From the NCBI GenBank assembly GCA_011800155.1, contig CM022369.1, forward strand, positions 806,001 to 870,000: DNA of 64,000 nucleotides. Direction: 5' to 3'. Positions 24,636 to 41,273 of this stretch are shown here, piece by piece (the stretch's first letter is position 1; each line of letters starts with the position of its first letter). The translations under genes were made by a program, and so were the position numbers. This stretch comes from Flammulina velutipes. Lineage: Eukaryota; Basidiomycota; Agaricomycetes; Agaricales; Physalacriaceae. Below the pieces are notes generated by a model that saw only the letters and a list, made by a program, of their open reading frames with translations, did no database searches and was not told where the DNA came from.

Positions 24636-24986
24636 ACTGGATTCAAGCCATGCTGTCACTGCTGTCAAGCACTGGTCTGCGGGAATTCATTCTTAGGGAC
24701 CATCAAAAAGCGCATCTGGTGAAGCCAGCCAATTCAGTACTGTCTACTGCAACATTGGGAACAAGGTAAACATGAGCGCTCTTATCAGCTTCTACCTCTA
24801 TACGGGAAAAGGTATGATACTACACAATGATTCAAGCTGCACAATTTATTCAATAGCTTGCAGTATAATACCGCTATGATTACGATCTATGATACTATGC
24901 CTTCCGCAGCATGCATATGTGAAACACGTGGGCTCCATGAATCGATATAAATGCATCCAGTTGTATACAGCGGCTCTCATGCCCTC
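24636..24986. other. Intergenic, nothing recognised
   Basis: 351 bp between EXO5 and the RTA1-like gene; no conserved open frame. The open stretch 24566-24769 is a shadow of the EXO5 end. Confidence 0.5.
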
Positions 24987-26176
24987 ATGTCTGCCAACAC
25001 TGATAGTGGACTGCCCGAAGGATACGGTATGCGAGTTAGTCTGGAGTAATAGATGATGAAATCGCTAAATGCTTCACAGCGCCGGGAAGTTTCTGGTATT
25101 ACGCCCCAAACAAAGGTCCTTCCCATCTCGCTCGTCGGATTGATATCTAACTATAATCTACAGGGCCCCCCATAGCATTTGCAGTCCTATTCGCCATTTC
25201 AGGTGCTCTACATATCTATCAATGCTTGTAAGTCCACCAAATTATGTGTCATCAACCTACCCATCGTAAATACAGCAAATACAAGTGCTGGAAGGTCTGC
25301 GGCCTCCTTCCATGGGCAGCTACGTTGTTCGTAGCCGCTTTCGTAACCCGCGAACTTGGAGCCTACAACTATGATAACCTTGGAATTTTCATTGCTAGTA
25401 GTGTTTTGTTTCTGATTGCAGCGTAAGTTTGTGTGGATTGTCGTCTTGATGCTGTGCTAATCTCACGCAGTCCAGTCTATGAAGGCGCCAATTATTTCTT
25501 ACTCGGCAGACTGCTGTATTACGTTCCGTACAACTCGCCACTGCATCCCGGGCGCGTTGTAACCACTTTCATCGGCGTCGACCTCATCATCGGAGTCCTC
25601 ACTGGCGTTGGCGCACCACGAGTCGTAAATTCTAACCTGTCAGAGAGCGAAATGACCCTTGGAAAGAACTTACTCAAGGCGGCGCTGATAATGCAACTCG
25701 CCTCCATGACCGCGTTCGTGCTAATCGCTGCAAGGTATCAGTACAGGTGCTATAGGAGCGGTACTCTCAACAAGAACATCAAGATTATCCTGGCTGTGCT
25801 GTACGCGAGCTGTACATGCATCACCATCCGCACAATCTACCGCACCGTGGAGTACTTCGAAGCCGCCAGCTTGAACGTGTACACTGATACACTAAACATC
25901 AGTGCGCTGCTCAAGAAAGAGTGGTTTTTTTGGGTGTTCGAGGCGATGTTCATGCTCATTAACTCCTTTTTGCTGAACACGTTCCACCCCTCTCGTTTCT
26001 TGCCTGCCAACAACAAGATATATCTGAAGCAGGATGGTGTAACAGAAGTGGAAGGGCCTGGCTACGAAGACAAGAGAAACTTTTTTGTGACACTCTTTGA
26101 TCCCTTCGATATAACTGGATTAATTACGAAGCGCGATCAGAAGGAGCGCTTTTGGGAGGAGAAGGAGACAGTATAG
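24987..26176 (+). CDS. RTA1-like (RTM1/RSB1 family) seven-helix membrane protein
   Basis: Fungal RTA1-domain protein; relatives give resistance to aminocholesterol or molasses toxicity or move sphingoid bases across the plasma membrane. The ATG at 24987 (MSANTDSGLPEGYAPGSFWY) is assembled over two introns. Helices follow in PIAFAVLFAISGALHIYQC, VCGLLPWAATLFVAAFVTR, NLGIFIASSVLFLIAAPVYE, GRVVTTFIGVDLIIGVLTG, LLKAALIMQLASMTAFVLIA, NIKIILAVLYASCTCITIRT and WVFEAMFMLINSFLLNTFHP. The signatures GANYFLLGRLLYYVP, IRTIYRTVEYFEA and LLNTFHPSRFLP are the family hallmarks. The cytosolic C-terminus is charged and ends EEKETV. Substrate unknown. Confidence 0.9.
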
Positions 26177-26768
26177 GGTTGTGTGGCGCATGCATATATT
26201 TAGTGGTGGAGCATCTAATCTTGTGATATGCGACAAGGAGTTGAATGGCTAAAGGAGAATTTGATCAGATTCCGACGGGTAACGCCACACACGGTCATGA
26301 TGCTTACATGAGCAGAAAATGAAGTGGGACCATTCACAATGCCCATTTTGAGTATTATCACCATCATGAGAAGCAAGGCTAGTCTCGCCGGCGCTCGACT
26401 TGACGCCCGTGTAAGACCATCTCAGTGTCGTTCCACAATCACTCGGTCGTTTCCTCCCCTTTAATTCTCGTCGATCGTTCTGCATCGACGTCCGTGTCTG
26501 ACTCTCCGTTATCCGAGGATAATGCTTTATAATCCTCTTCATTCATCTTCGTATTCTCGACATCCCGGACCTCATGCCACGAACTGCTATGCCCATTACG
26601 ACCGACCCTCAGAGGCCATTTCTTGTCACTCTAATTGCTGGTAGCATTGGTATAATGCACATCGGAGTGGCACGTATCGTCTTAATCATCTCTGGTCAAA
26701 GGCTGACTGTTCTATAGAGCATCTTTGCCGTATGGCTCATCTGGTTTATCCCAACTGCACGGACTCCC
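26177..26768. other. Intergenic, possible 5' exon of the next gene
   Basis: Nothing recognised on either strand except a short open stretch from the ATG at 26574 encoding a hydrophobic segment (PFLVTLIAGSI). This could be a first exon with a membrane anchor for the gene starting at 26769; I could not find a splice that keeps the frame. Confidence 0.35.
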
Positions 26769-27732
26769 ATGCCTGAATCCAAAAAAAAGGTGGACAAGTC
26801 TCGCAGGCGTTCTGCACCTCCAGGTCTCCTTTCTGTTTCGCAACAATCACCCCTCGTCATACCTATCATATCATCTACAACCTCTATTCCCAGCTCCCCA
26901 AACCGCAAGGTATACTTCCTCGATCAAGTTCATTCAAGACACGCAAGGCGCAATTCTGCACCTCCGGAGGCAACATTTCCTGAACCTGAGGACTACTCAG
27001 ATTCCAGCCCATTGTCGTCATCCTCTACTCTTTCATCTGGGCCGCTCTCGAGGCAAGTCAAAGGATTGTCACCCACCATCCCCGAAGCCGGTGAAAGTTC
27101 AAATGATTCGGATTCATCCCGAAGGTCCTCTTTGGTCTCATTGCCAAAGCTACCAAAGATGAAGATCCCTCTTGGTGGTGGAAAGAAGACAAGAAAAGTA
27201 TCGGTGGTCACTATCAAAGGTTCATAATTCTAGCCTTTGACGTGGTAGTGGAAATATTAATGTTTAATCTTCAGAGGCCGTCCCGCATGCTGCCCGTAGC
27301 TCGAGTATATCTGGTTTCATAGATATGTGGCAGCGATCTCGTCCTCAGATTTCACAGGACACCTCGAAAATCCTCGTGAATGGAGGTCCAGCACAACACC
27401 CTGCCTCGAGAAATCGAGTAGCCTCCTCCCCACAGTCGACCTCACACCCCTTGGATGCGACGACATCCTTGTTATCTTTCAAATCTACTCGGAAGTCGTT
27501 GGACTCTAGTCCAGTCCCGCGAACGCAGCCATATTTGCATCCTTATTGTGCTGCGCCGCCTACAAGGCAATCCCAAGATGAAGCCAAATCCTCCATTGAG
27601 GACGACCCTCTACATGATCGATCTACAACGGTCTTACAGTTGCCTTCGAGGAAGGCCAACGCAGATGCACAGGCGTCTCTTGGTTACGGCCGACGGCTTC
27701 AAGGTCGCAGAATCGTTAGTGCATTACCTTAG
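26769..27732 (+). CDS. Hypothetical serine/proline-rich protein
   Basis: Family not recognised. From MPESKKKVDKSRRRSAPP the protein is rich in Ser, Pro and basic residues. Two RR/RRNSAPP-type motifs (KSRRRSAPP and ARRNSAPP) look like repeated basophilic kinase or 14-3-3 sites. The reading frame passes a short intron at about 27216-27274 (IK-EAVPHAARSS) and continues open to 27732 (GRRIVSALP), for roughly 300 residues. Just upstream in the same frame lies SIFAVWLIWFIPTARTP, a hydrophobic stretch ending in basic residues, so the real protein may begin in an earlier exon with a membrane anchor. No catalytic motif seen. Long open frames over both exons support expression; function unknown. Confidence 0.6.
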
Positions 27733-27901
27733 GGGAACCTTCAAGTAAATTATTGGTATTGTCGTATTGTGAGTCTTCCTAACTGACTCTCATTCCCTTC
27801 ATTGACAGCGCTGTCAGAATCGATAGGGCATGTTAATGAAGCAAAAAATGTATTTCTAACCACGATTTTCTATTCCATAATGACATAGTTACACGTACTG
27901 C

Positions 27902-30900
27902 TTAATGGGGAGCTCCATCATGAGCTAGAAGGGCTAGCATAGCTTGCACGACGTGATCGTTTCGTTCCGACGACAACACCGAATTCTCATCGATACTGCG
28001 TCGTAACTGAGAGTCCAAGAGGCGACTTCGCGTGGGTTAGCAGTAGATCGAGAATAGCCATTCAACGAGACGCACCGAAGCATGTTAACCAAAATGCCTA
28101 TACGAGGCCAAGCTTTCAGTCTAACAATTCCCTCCTTCCCATCAATTGTTAGACCTCCGCCGACTTGATTTACAGTTACGCCGCCACCAAAAAGGAGAAT
28201 CGCATACAATGGCACCTATCATTATATCAGAAATAGCTAGGTATGCCAAGATAGAGAACTTACCTCCGTGGCATCCCTCAAATACAATTTACTAGTCAGA
28301 ACTTTGCTAAAGTAAACGACATATTGCGATTTCCAGGCAGCAAAATTGAACAAAACACTGGCAGGATGAAGGAAAACCCGTTGATCACGAAGATCAAACA
28401 TCTTGTACTCCTTGGCGATGTTTTCACGTTGAACGGTACCACCCGAAACTTTGTCGAATTTGACGGCAGACTGAGGAAGATGGACACGAGCGACTCGAGG
28501 CCAAAGCCCGCCAAGGATGACCGCCTTCAGGAGGTTTGTGTTGTCGCTGTTGACGTTGAGGGCAGGAGTGGACGGTCTAGAGCTCTGAGGAATAAACCCA
28601 ATATTGGCAAGTGCCGAGAGGAAGTCGACACGCAACCCAGATATATCGCGCACAGTTGTTGCGGATATGAAGTTCTATCGAAGTTTTAGGATACTGGCAA
28701 GGGTGCGTGATAAGAATGACTAACTTCTTCGCAAAACTGCCTGATAGCACTGTTGGCTTGCCCCGTCTGTTTGAGCTTCATAATTTCATCGTACGCTTTC
28801 AAATCGGTGAGCAAGTCGCTTGTTCCTTCGGAGAACCGTGCCCGAGCGCTGATGGGTTTGAGTTTCTTATACCCAGCTTGTTGTGAATCTTACCGTGAGG
28901 CTTCTTGTCTCTTTTCCATAGGACTAACGAACATCGGTTTGGAGGAAAGACAGGCAACGATAGTTAGGATCGGACCGAGGCATCGAAATACCGTCCCGAG
29001 TACGAGCATCTACAACGAGATAAGTCCACGGGTGATTAGAGTGTAGAATAATGGAAACCTTGGCCAAGCGTAGGTCGATGGGAAGTAAGGACTAGGAATT
29101 TGGGCTGAGAATGGTGCGCAAGGTCAAGTGAAATGTCCCCACCATATGCCTGCCTAAGGCTGTTAACTTTCCCTGATCGTCGACTGCCCCCAAATTCACG
29201 AGATTGGTCCAAGCCGTGTCCATTGCTGCTACGTCCGGAGGATCAATAGCTTTCTTGAGGAAATGCTGTATTTGTAATATTAGTATCCTCACTAGTAAAG
29301 AATACACATCACAAACCCGAACGTCCTCATCCTCTCGCGTAACCTTAACCGCCAAAGAAATGCTTTCCAGCGGCACTCTCAAGATTTCCGGTACGGCGAA
29401 GCTACCCATATTTGCTTCCTGCTTCCTGGTGTATAACTTGTAGCAAGTTCCTGGCTGTGTACGACCCGCTCGACCTCTGCGCTGACGTGCTTCCGCTCGT
29501 GTTACCCATGTTTCTAATAAACGAGAAAGCCCGGTTTCCCCGTCGTATTGGGTTTGTTTGACTTTTCCTGAATCGATGACGAAGATAACGTCGTCAATGG
29601 TGATGGACGTCTGTCAGGGGAGTCAATGAATGTAGGAGATTAGCTGTACTACATTCATCACCTCTGCCACGTTTGTCGATGCGATGATTTTCCAGCTAGC
29701 TGTCTTCTTGAAGACTCGACGCTGTTCTTCGCTAGACAGATTTGCATGCAATGGAAGAATGTCTGCATGCACATTGCTCGGTAGAACGTTGCGTATGGTG
29801 TCCATGCATTGCCGTATTTCTTGCACACCGGGGAGGAACACAAGTATCCCACCAGTCACCTGGCTTGAAGTAACGACGTGTCGTACCAATGCAGCAAGGA
29901 GCTATTGGAATATGAGTTTTCTTTCTAGCAACAATGTGATTGCTAACCTTATAGTCGATTTCATCTACTCGAGTGATATTTTGAAGAGCTGTGACACGTT
30001 CATCGTTCAGTCCCAAAGACTTGTAATGCTCTCTGAATTCTTGCTGTTGTTTTGCACTATCTTTTATCTTCGTCCTCGGAGCAAGGGGACGATAATCGAG
30101 GGAGGAGATTACATCTTCGAGGTATCTAAAGGCATTCGGTTCTTGATCATACTTGTTAAGGAGAAAAGACTCACACGTCAGTGACTGGATGGGTATATCC
30201 TGGAATCTTCAACAACGGCGCGCCACCAAAATAGTCTATAAAAGTTTCGTGATTGATCGTGGCCGACATGAGGACGACTTTGAGAGTCTTGTTATGCTTT
30301 AGCAATTCTTTGAGCTCTAGGAGTAAGAAATCGCCGTCGACGGAACGTTCGTGAACCTGGAGGCACAAAACTTCACCGGGTGTGCGGAAATTTTAGAAAA
30401 GTGCACATACCTCGTCGACAACGACATGGGTAACGTCACCTAACTTGTCTCCAGAGCTCAATCTCCGGAGGACAACACCCGTCGTACAGAATAAGAGTTT
30501 TGTTTCCTTAGTCCTTGTGTTTTCACCACGTATTGCGTATCCGACGGAGCCATCCTCTAGACGCTCCGCTGAAACACGAGACGAAACTCCGATTGCGGAA
30601 ATACGTCGAGGCTGAGTGATAATTATGTTCGCAGTCGATCCTAGGTCGCTTTGGATTAATGCATCCAAGATGAACTGAGGAACTAAGTGTCTCCCTCAGT
30701 GAATGCATAGTAAGGCGTAGTGGGTGGACATACGTTGTGTAGTCTTTCCACATCCTGAGGCAATGTCAACATGATATTGCGTAAATATTCAGAAAAACCG
30801 ACCTGTTTCTCCTACCACCACGACAATTCTGCTCGTATCAAGTATTCGGAGGAATTCGTCCTTCGACGCGTACGCGGGCAATCTTTGACGAACCACCATC

Positions 30901-32732
30901 ATCTCCTCCGATTTGGTCCTGACTGTTTCGTGCGCTTGTTGGTATGCAGCTTTGACTTCTGCTGAACTACGAGGGTCTCGAGAGATACCGTGAGTTCGTT
31001 GCTGATTACGTGGCCGACCTTTGACCACTTCAGCCATTGGCGATGCGGAATCCTCCGAGTGCTTTGAGAAGTGTTGGAAAACAACTGATATGCTAGGCGG
31101 TCCATTGTCTTCAATTTTAGACCATTCTTCGTCTAGAATAGCCATCCCAGCCAGAAAGAACCCTCCGCCCGTCTCATCAAAGTCATCGGACTGTAGTGCA
31201 TGAAGTAGGAAGGACAGCATGTGCAGACGTATGTAGGCCGGGACCGTTTTTGAGGCCAAGTACATTGGAGCGAATCCTGGACGAGGGTATTTGTCGGGAG
31301 AGATCAGAATATGCCATTCGATGGGAGCACCGAAGAGAGGCATCACAATATGAGTGGGCGAATCGAAGGAAGCGCCAAGCGCTTCTACATCCTCTATAGC
31401 AATTGGATACGGTGAAGACCCGTCGTCAGTAAATATAGTGACCGGATCTTCACCAAGAAGTCGCTTGCTCATGGCAGCCACGAGTAAATCCCAATCACCG
31501 TCTATTCGCGGCTCTGCTAAACACTCTCGAACGACATGAATGGGCCAGCCCGCTTCTTTGGTTGCTTTTTCGACAAGCCAGCGCGTTTTGAGATCGTCTG
31601 TCCCGACGTGTATGGCGGTGATAAATGCGTCTGAAGAGTTTTTCGACGGAAGGAAACGTTCTGGAAGGTCGCATTCGGGAATGTGCAGTATCAGGTATTC
31701 CAAACAGGCTGCTAGAATTCCTTGTGAAGTAAGCAGCGCACTCGCAATACTAGAAGGAGAAACAAAGAAGTCGGCGGCTTTCCTAGACTGTACCTTGGTA
31801 AATCCAAGAGTCTGCAGTTGCATGATTGCATCTGTAAGGTCTTCGGCGGGAACCTCGACAGACGTTTCACTAATGACGGGGTCGTTTGCCATAGCCTAAC
31901 AATTCGGTCATTTGTATGAACATAATGGAAGGGAATTCATTACCTGTTTAATCGCGTCTTCCACTATATCACGGAGATCTGGGGCCATTTTGACTTCTGG
32001 GCATCTCTCAAATTCTCGAGACGAGGAGATTGTGGACGAGGCTCGAGAAGTGGAGGCTGCGCTGTCCCGTTTTTCCGTTGCTTTTATTTGCCTGTCCTCC
32101 ACAGTTTTCTTCGCAAGAAATGGGTCTGCATCGTACATCCACTTTTGATGCTCCGGCGCAGCCTTATGTTCAGCAGCCAGTTTCATCCAATACTCGCGAG
32201 GTCCCTCGGGCAAGACACGATTTAGTTGCATGCTATTGCAGAACTGAGGGCGCTGAGTTCGACAGAAGACCTCGAGAGAAGCATACGAACACGATATAAT
32301 GCGTAGGTAGCGCCCCAGTGTTTGGCCTCTAGTGCAGTCGATTTGACATACGCCGGATGTGGGGCGAACTTTACAGATTCCCCCTCCCCTTTCTTGTTGA
32401 CTCGCCTAAGAGTAACGGAAAATGACCAGTCTGCGCCCTGTTTGTGCTGTGCCACTGTGAGGACATAAAGGACGTGAGAAAGACGGGTACAAACCTTACC
32501 GTCTCAACGTTCGGCTTATCCCAGCCATTCTTTTGGCATCTGTATATGCTTAATGCGACATAGAGATTGAAGGATGAGGTACGTACCTTTCGTGCAATAA
32601 GCTCAACGGGTACTTTGATCCTGGAGGAAACAGAGGTTTATCTTCGGAAACTTCTGGGGCAGGGCCTTTCATGGAAATAGACTTTGAATTTCCAGCATTC
32701 CCCGACTTGACAATGCCTTTTCGAGGAGGCAT
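27902..32732 (-). CDS. DHX57-like DEAH/DEVH RNA helicase with UBA and RWD domains
   Basis: Large cytosolic RNA helicase related to animal DHX57 and S. pombe Ucp12. ATG at 32732 (MPPRKGIVKSGNAGNSKS). A UBA-like segment (LTDAIMQLQTLGFTKVQSRK) precedes an RWD-type domain ending VPAYIRLHMLSFLLHAL. The helicase core follows: Walker A GETGCGKTTQ joined across an intron near 30760-30810, TQPRRISAIGVSSRV, TTGVVLRRL, DEVHERS (intron after DEV), and LMSATINHETF. The second RecA domain has ILVFLPGVQEI, STNVAETSIT-type sequence and QRRGRAGRT. The HA2/ratchet region and an OB-fold with VHLPQSAVKF follow. The C-terminus, after a last intron at about 28025-28072, ends ALLAHDGAPH at 27902. Head-to-head with PRP22, 90 bp between start codons. 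Confidence 0.88.
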
Positions 32733-32822
32733 CGCGGCTCAAGCACACGTTGACTGGGTTTGACGTGGGAGGAAAAGCTTAAGATGGATTACATAATAAA
32801 CTACTCTTTCCTCTTGACTTGC

Positions 32823-36511
<3,689 letters not shown>

Positions 36512-36907
36512 CGTGCTATAGTAGTTATATGTTGTACTGTTATTTATGTATCCTCCGCATTGCTGTAATGGAAGGAATTATTAGTTTGGCTCTACCATCA
36601 AATGTTGACGCTTTTGAGTTAGCGTCGTCTAATTGTCGGTATATGGGACTTCGATGTGATTTGAATGTGCTTCATTCCTTTTGTAGCCGCTACCAAGGTC
36701 ACAGCGCTACTACCTCTTGAGTCTTACTACTGCGAAGCGGAATAGTCACGTCCTCCGTGACGGCACATAGGCGACGAGGCCTTGATCTCGTTGAGTGCAT
36801 TCGACAGGTATGCTGAAAGATATCTCTTGTTGGTTGGTACAGATAATACTACGGAACAGGTTGAATTTTGCGGAAAGGTACGATGGAGTACGCACCAAAG
36901 AATTGGT
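36512..36907. other. Intergenic between convergent PRP22 and NTF2-like genes
   Basis: 396 bp; no supported gene. Short open stretches on both strands lack any family resemblance. Confidence 0.5.
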
Positions 36908-37549
36908 TTAACCAACAAATCTGAACGCGTCTGCGCTGATAAAGTACTTCGCGACTTCGCCCACCGCACTGGATGATGACTCAGGATCCGGCAATAGCAT
37001 GAAAGTTTGGGAAAAGACGCGGGCGTGTCCTTCGATCGTTCTAGTCGTCGATGGATTGGCTGATGGCCCGCGTCCATGAGTGACATTTCCTGAGACAGTC
37101 AATAGCAACGACGGTGGCGAAGTGCCTGGTATATTGATAAATAAAGATAGTTGTACGGGAGGCATGCAAGTCGTACCAGGTATGGGATGGCAATCGAAAG
37201 ACTTGACATCGTGGTCAGTCGGAGGCATGTTGGTGATGAGCTCCTTTAATCCTTCGACGCCTTGCTTTTGGGTCCCGTTCCAAGACAGGGAGGATGTCGC
37301 GCGGTAGAAATTAGGGAGGTCATTGAGCCGAGTTGGGGCGTCATAAGCCGAGTAATAAAGCTTCGTGAAGCTGTCTGCAGCTCGTGTGGCGATGGAGATG
37401 CTGTTTGCGGCGTTAGAAATAAGGAATGATAAAGAAAAGGTATGAACTCGCTCGTCTTTGCTGAAGCTTTGTGCGGATACACCAGGCGCAGGGGATGCGG
37501 TGGGAGGAGTTGAGATGGCCGAAGGTTTTGCACCAAACGGTGTGCTCAT
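36908..37549 (-). CDS. NTF2-like mRNA export protein (p15/NXT1, Mtr2 type)
   Basis: Small nuclear-pore mRNA export factor, partner of the Mex67/NXF1 receptor. ATG at 37549, MSTPFGAKPSAISTPPTASP. After a disordered leader the NTF2 fold is visible: ATRAADSFTKLYYSAYDAPT, RLNDLPNFYRATSSLSWNGT, GVEGLKELITNMPPTDHDVK, SFDCHPIPG and a beta-rich end RVFSQTFMLLPDPESS. It closes with KYFISADAFRFVG, equivalent to the FRFQ-type end of NXT1. About 213 residues if read without introns. The PTDHDVKSFDCHPIP block is the best family match. Divergent from ISC1, 58 bp between the two start codons, so both must share one promoter region. Confidence 0.82.
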   Translation of the reverse strand: MSTPFGAKPSAISTPPTASPAPGVSAQSFSKDERVHTFSLSFLISNAANSISIATRAADSFTKLYYSAYDAPTRLNDLPNFYRATSSLSWNGTQKQGVEGLKELITNMPPTDHDVKSFDCHPIPGTTCMPPVQLSLFINIPGTSPPSLLLTVSGNVTHGRGPSANPSTTRTIEGHARVFSQTFMLLPDPESSSSAVGEVAKYFISADAFRFVG

Positions 37550-37607
37550 GGTCGATGGTCAACTCTAAATTTGCACAGCCACAGGGTCGTGACTGTAGGC
37601 TACCACC

Positions 37608-39083
37608 ATGACCTCAGACAACCAAATTCGTTTGCTCTCGCTCAACTGCTGGTCTGCCTCGAAAGTTACCTATAAAGTATCTACACTGACGCAAGCAACA
37701 GGGACTTGAAATATGTTGCCAAGAATCGTACTCAACGCATGCAGGCCATTGCAACAGAATTGGCGAGGTCCACCTACGATGTTGTAACGCTGCAAGAACT
37801 TTGGGTCTTTGCTGACTATGAACACATCCGGGAAAGTGTATCGCAACGTCTTCCGCATTCAAAATTCTTCTACAGGTCAGTGAACGCGCCATTTCTCTTA
37901 GTAGACGACTAATGCCAACCCGTCATTAGTGGTGCGCTCGGTGCCGGACTTGCTATATTTACTCGCTTTCCTATTGTCACCACGGCCGTACATCCATACT
38001 CACTCAACGGCGAGCCTTTGGATGTGGCCGCGGGCGACTGGTTCGTGGGGAAGGCTGCGGCAAGTGTAGTGATCATGCATCCTATCCTTGGCGAGGTGCA
38101 AGTGTTTAACACGCATGTAAGTTGCGCAACGATATCGTAATATCGCTTCTTACCTCTTTGAAAGCTCTTTGCTAAAGGCGGAGAGGATGGTCCGGAGTAT
38201 AAGAGAGCTCATCGTCTTGTAAACGCATGGGAATTTGCAAAGCTTGCGAGACAGGCTGCTGAACTTGGACGATTTGTGATTGCCGTATGTCGAAATCCTC
38301 GTGCTTTACAATTGTATTAATTCCTTGCAGGCAGGCGATTTCAACAGTGTTCCTTCTACCTTGCCAATAACCATCATACGCGACCATGCATCGCTCTCCG
38401 ATGCCTGGATGGTCACTCACCCCGACAGTGATTCGTACGATGATGTGCCTCCTCCTCCAGAAGCTATCAAGCGGTTCGGAGTGACGGCAGATTCTCCCAT
38501 GAATTCTTATTCCGCAGGCAAGCCGTTGGATCCATACGCTCGGAAGTACTGGGGCAAACGCCTCGATTATCTCTTCTATCGGCAACCAGTGCGCCCTTCA
38601 TCTGCAGTGCCACTCCTCCGATGCATCGATTGCAAGGTGGTATTAACCGAAACAGTCCCCGGCACAAACTTCTCTTTCTCGGACCACTTTGGTTTGGAAG
38701 CGGTATTGGAAGTGAAAGACGTAGATGATGGCGTTCCTACCCCGTCGAGTCAACTATCGAATGCGACTATATCAACCATGATGCAGGCACTCTCGGAGTG
38801 TTATCGCTTCTCGCGATATCGTGCGAGGCGGGAGTTGTATGTTTTTGCTCTGTGTATCGTTCTTCTGGTGGCTGTCACCATTGGTTCATCCTGGCTACCG
38901 CATCCATGGATCAACCCCATCTTCATGCTATTCACAATATTTATTGCCTGGCTGGCAACTACGATGTTATATTCTGGGTTTTTATACGGGCAGTGGGAGT
39001 GTAATGCCTTGACGAATGTGGTCGAAGAGTTGGAGATTTTCAAGAACACTTTACATAGACAAAATAATGCACCGTCTACATAG
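37608..39083 (+). CDS. ISC1: Inositol phosphosphingolipid phospholipase C (neutral sphingomyelinase-type, ISC1)
   Basis: Magnesium-dependent lipase that releases ceramide from inositol phosphosphingolipids at ER or mitochondrial membranes. ATG at 37608 (MTSDNQIRLLSLNCW), first intron about 37659-37710 gives NCWDLKYVAKNR. DNase-I-like catalytic residues are all visible: LQELW (metal-binding Glu), VFNTH, AGDFNS and the C-terminal SDHFG histidine. Also present is the family's GLAIFTRFPIV and a P-loop-like GGEDGPEYKRAHR segment. After the catalytic domain, two adjacent membrane helices (LYVFALCIVLLVAVTIG and PIFMLFTIFIAWLATTMLY) anchor the protein, as in yeast Isc1. Ends 13 bp before the stop of the convergent small gene. 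Confidence 0.92.
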
Positions 39084-39095
39084 TCTACTGAGTAC

Positions 39096-39410
39096 TTACA
39101 TATAAACCACACAATATAGTGACCGCTGTCCTGTGAATATGGCAAATTCATCCTCATAAAATAGGCCTCTTCCGTGAGGCTCATTACTTACCATCACACC
39201 GCCGTAGGCTAAGTGACAGTCTGGGCTTGGGATGAATTCCTGAACAATCTTGCTCCGCTCCGTCACATCGCCATCTCCATCAGGTTCTATAGACTTGGGA
39301 CCAAATCTCTTTCCACGAACGAACGCACCTTTGCCGTTCTGAGGTTTTGAGGTGCGAAAAAAAGCTACAAACGATTCGTTCATTTTTTGATTGATTGTTG
39401 CCAGAGACAT
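39096..39410 (-). CDS. Small conserved-looking protein of unknown function
   Basis: About 104 codons from the ATG at 39410: MSLATINQKMNESFVAFFRT, then a basic/glycine stretch (KGAFVRGKRFGPKS), an acidic patch (EPDGDGDVTERSK) and QEFIPSPDCHLAYGGVM. I do not recognise the family. A strong donor (GTAAGT) follows GGVM and an acceptor lies 61-66 bp later. The 66-bp version is a multiple of three and keeps the same stop, so splicing could shorten the tail to GGVM-RSLYCVVYM. Its start codon is only 17 bp from that of methionine aminopeptidase 2 on the other strand, and its stop is 13 bp from the ISC1 stop. Confidence 0.55.
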   Translation of the reverse strand: MSLATINQKMNESFVAFFRTSKPQNGKGAFVRGKRFGPKSIEPDGDGDVTERSKIVQEFIPSPDCHLAYGGVMVSNEPHGRGLFYEDEFAIFTGQRSLYCVVYM

Positions 39411-39427
39411 CTTTTCCACTTACCGCG

Positions 39428-41151
<1,724 letters not shown>

Positions 41152-41273
41152 CCGATACGGCTTGTATTATTCGTGCTCTTAATACCACCGCTTGCGCCAC
41201 CTGCTATACGACGGACTGTTTTATCTAACCCGGTTCGGACCCATCTCCGTTGATCATGAGTCTGGGGTATGAC

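Noticed and set aside
36529..36720. 63-codon open frame after PRP22
   Set aside because: Lies in the 3' flank, no motif, low complexity; treated as chance.
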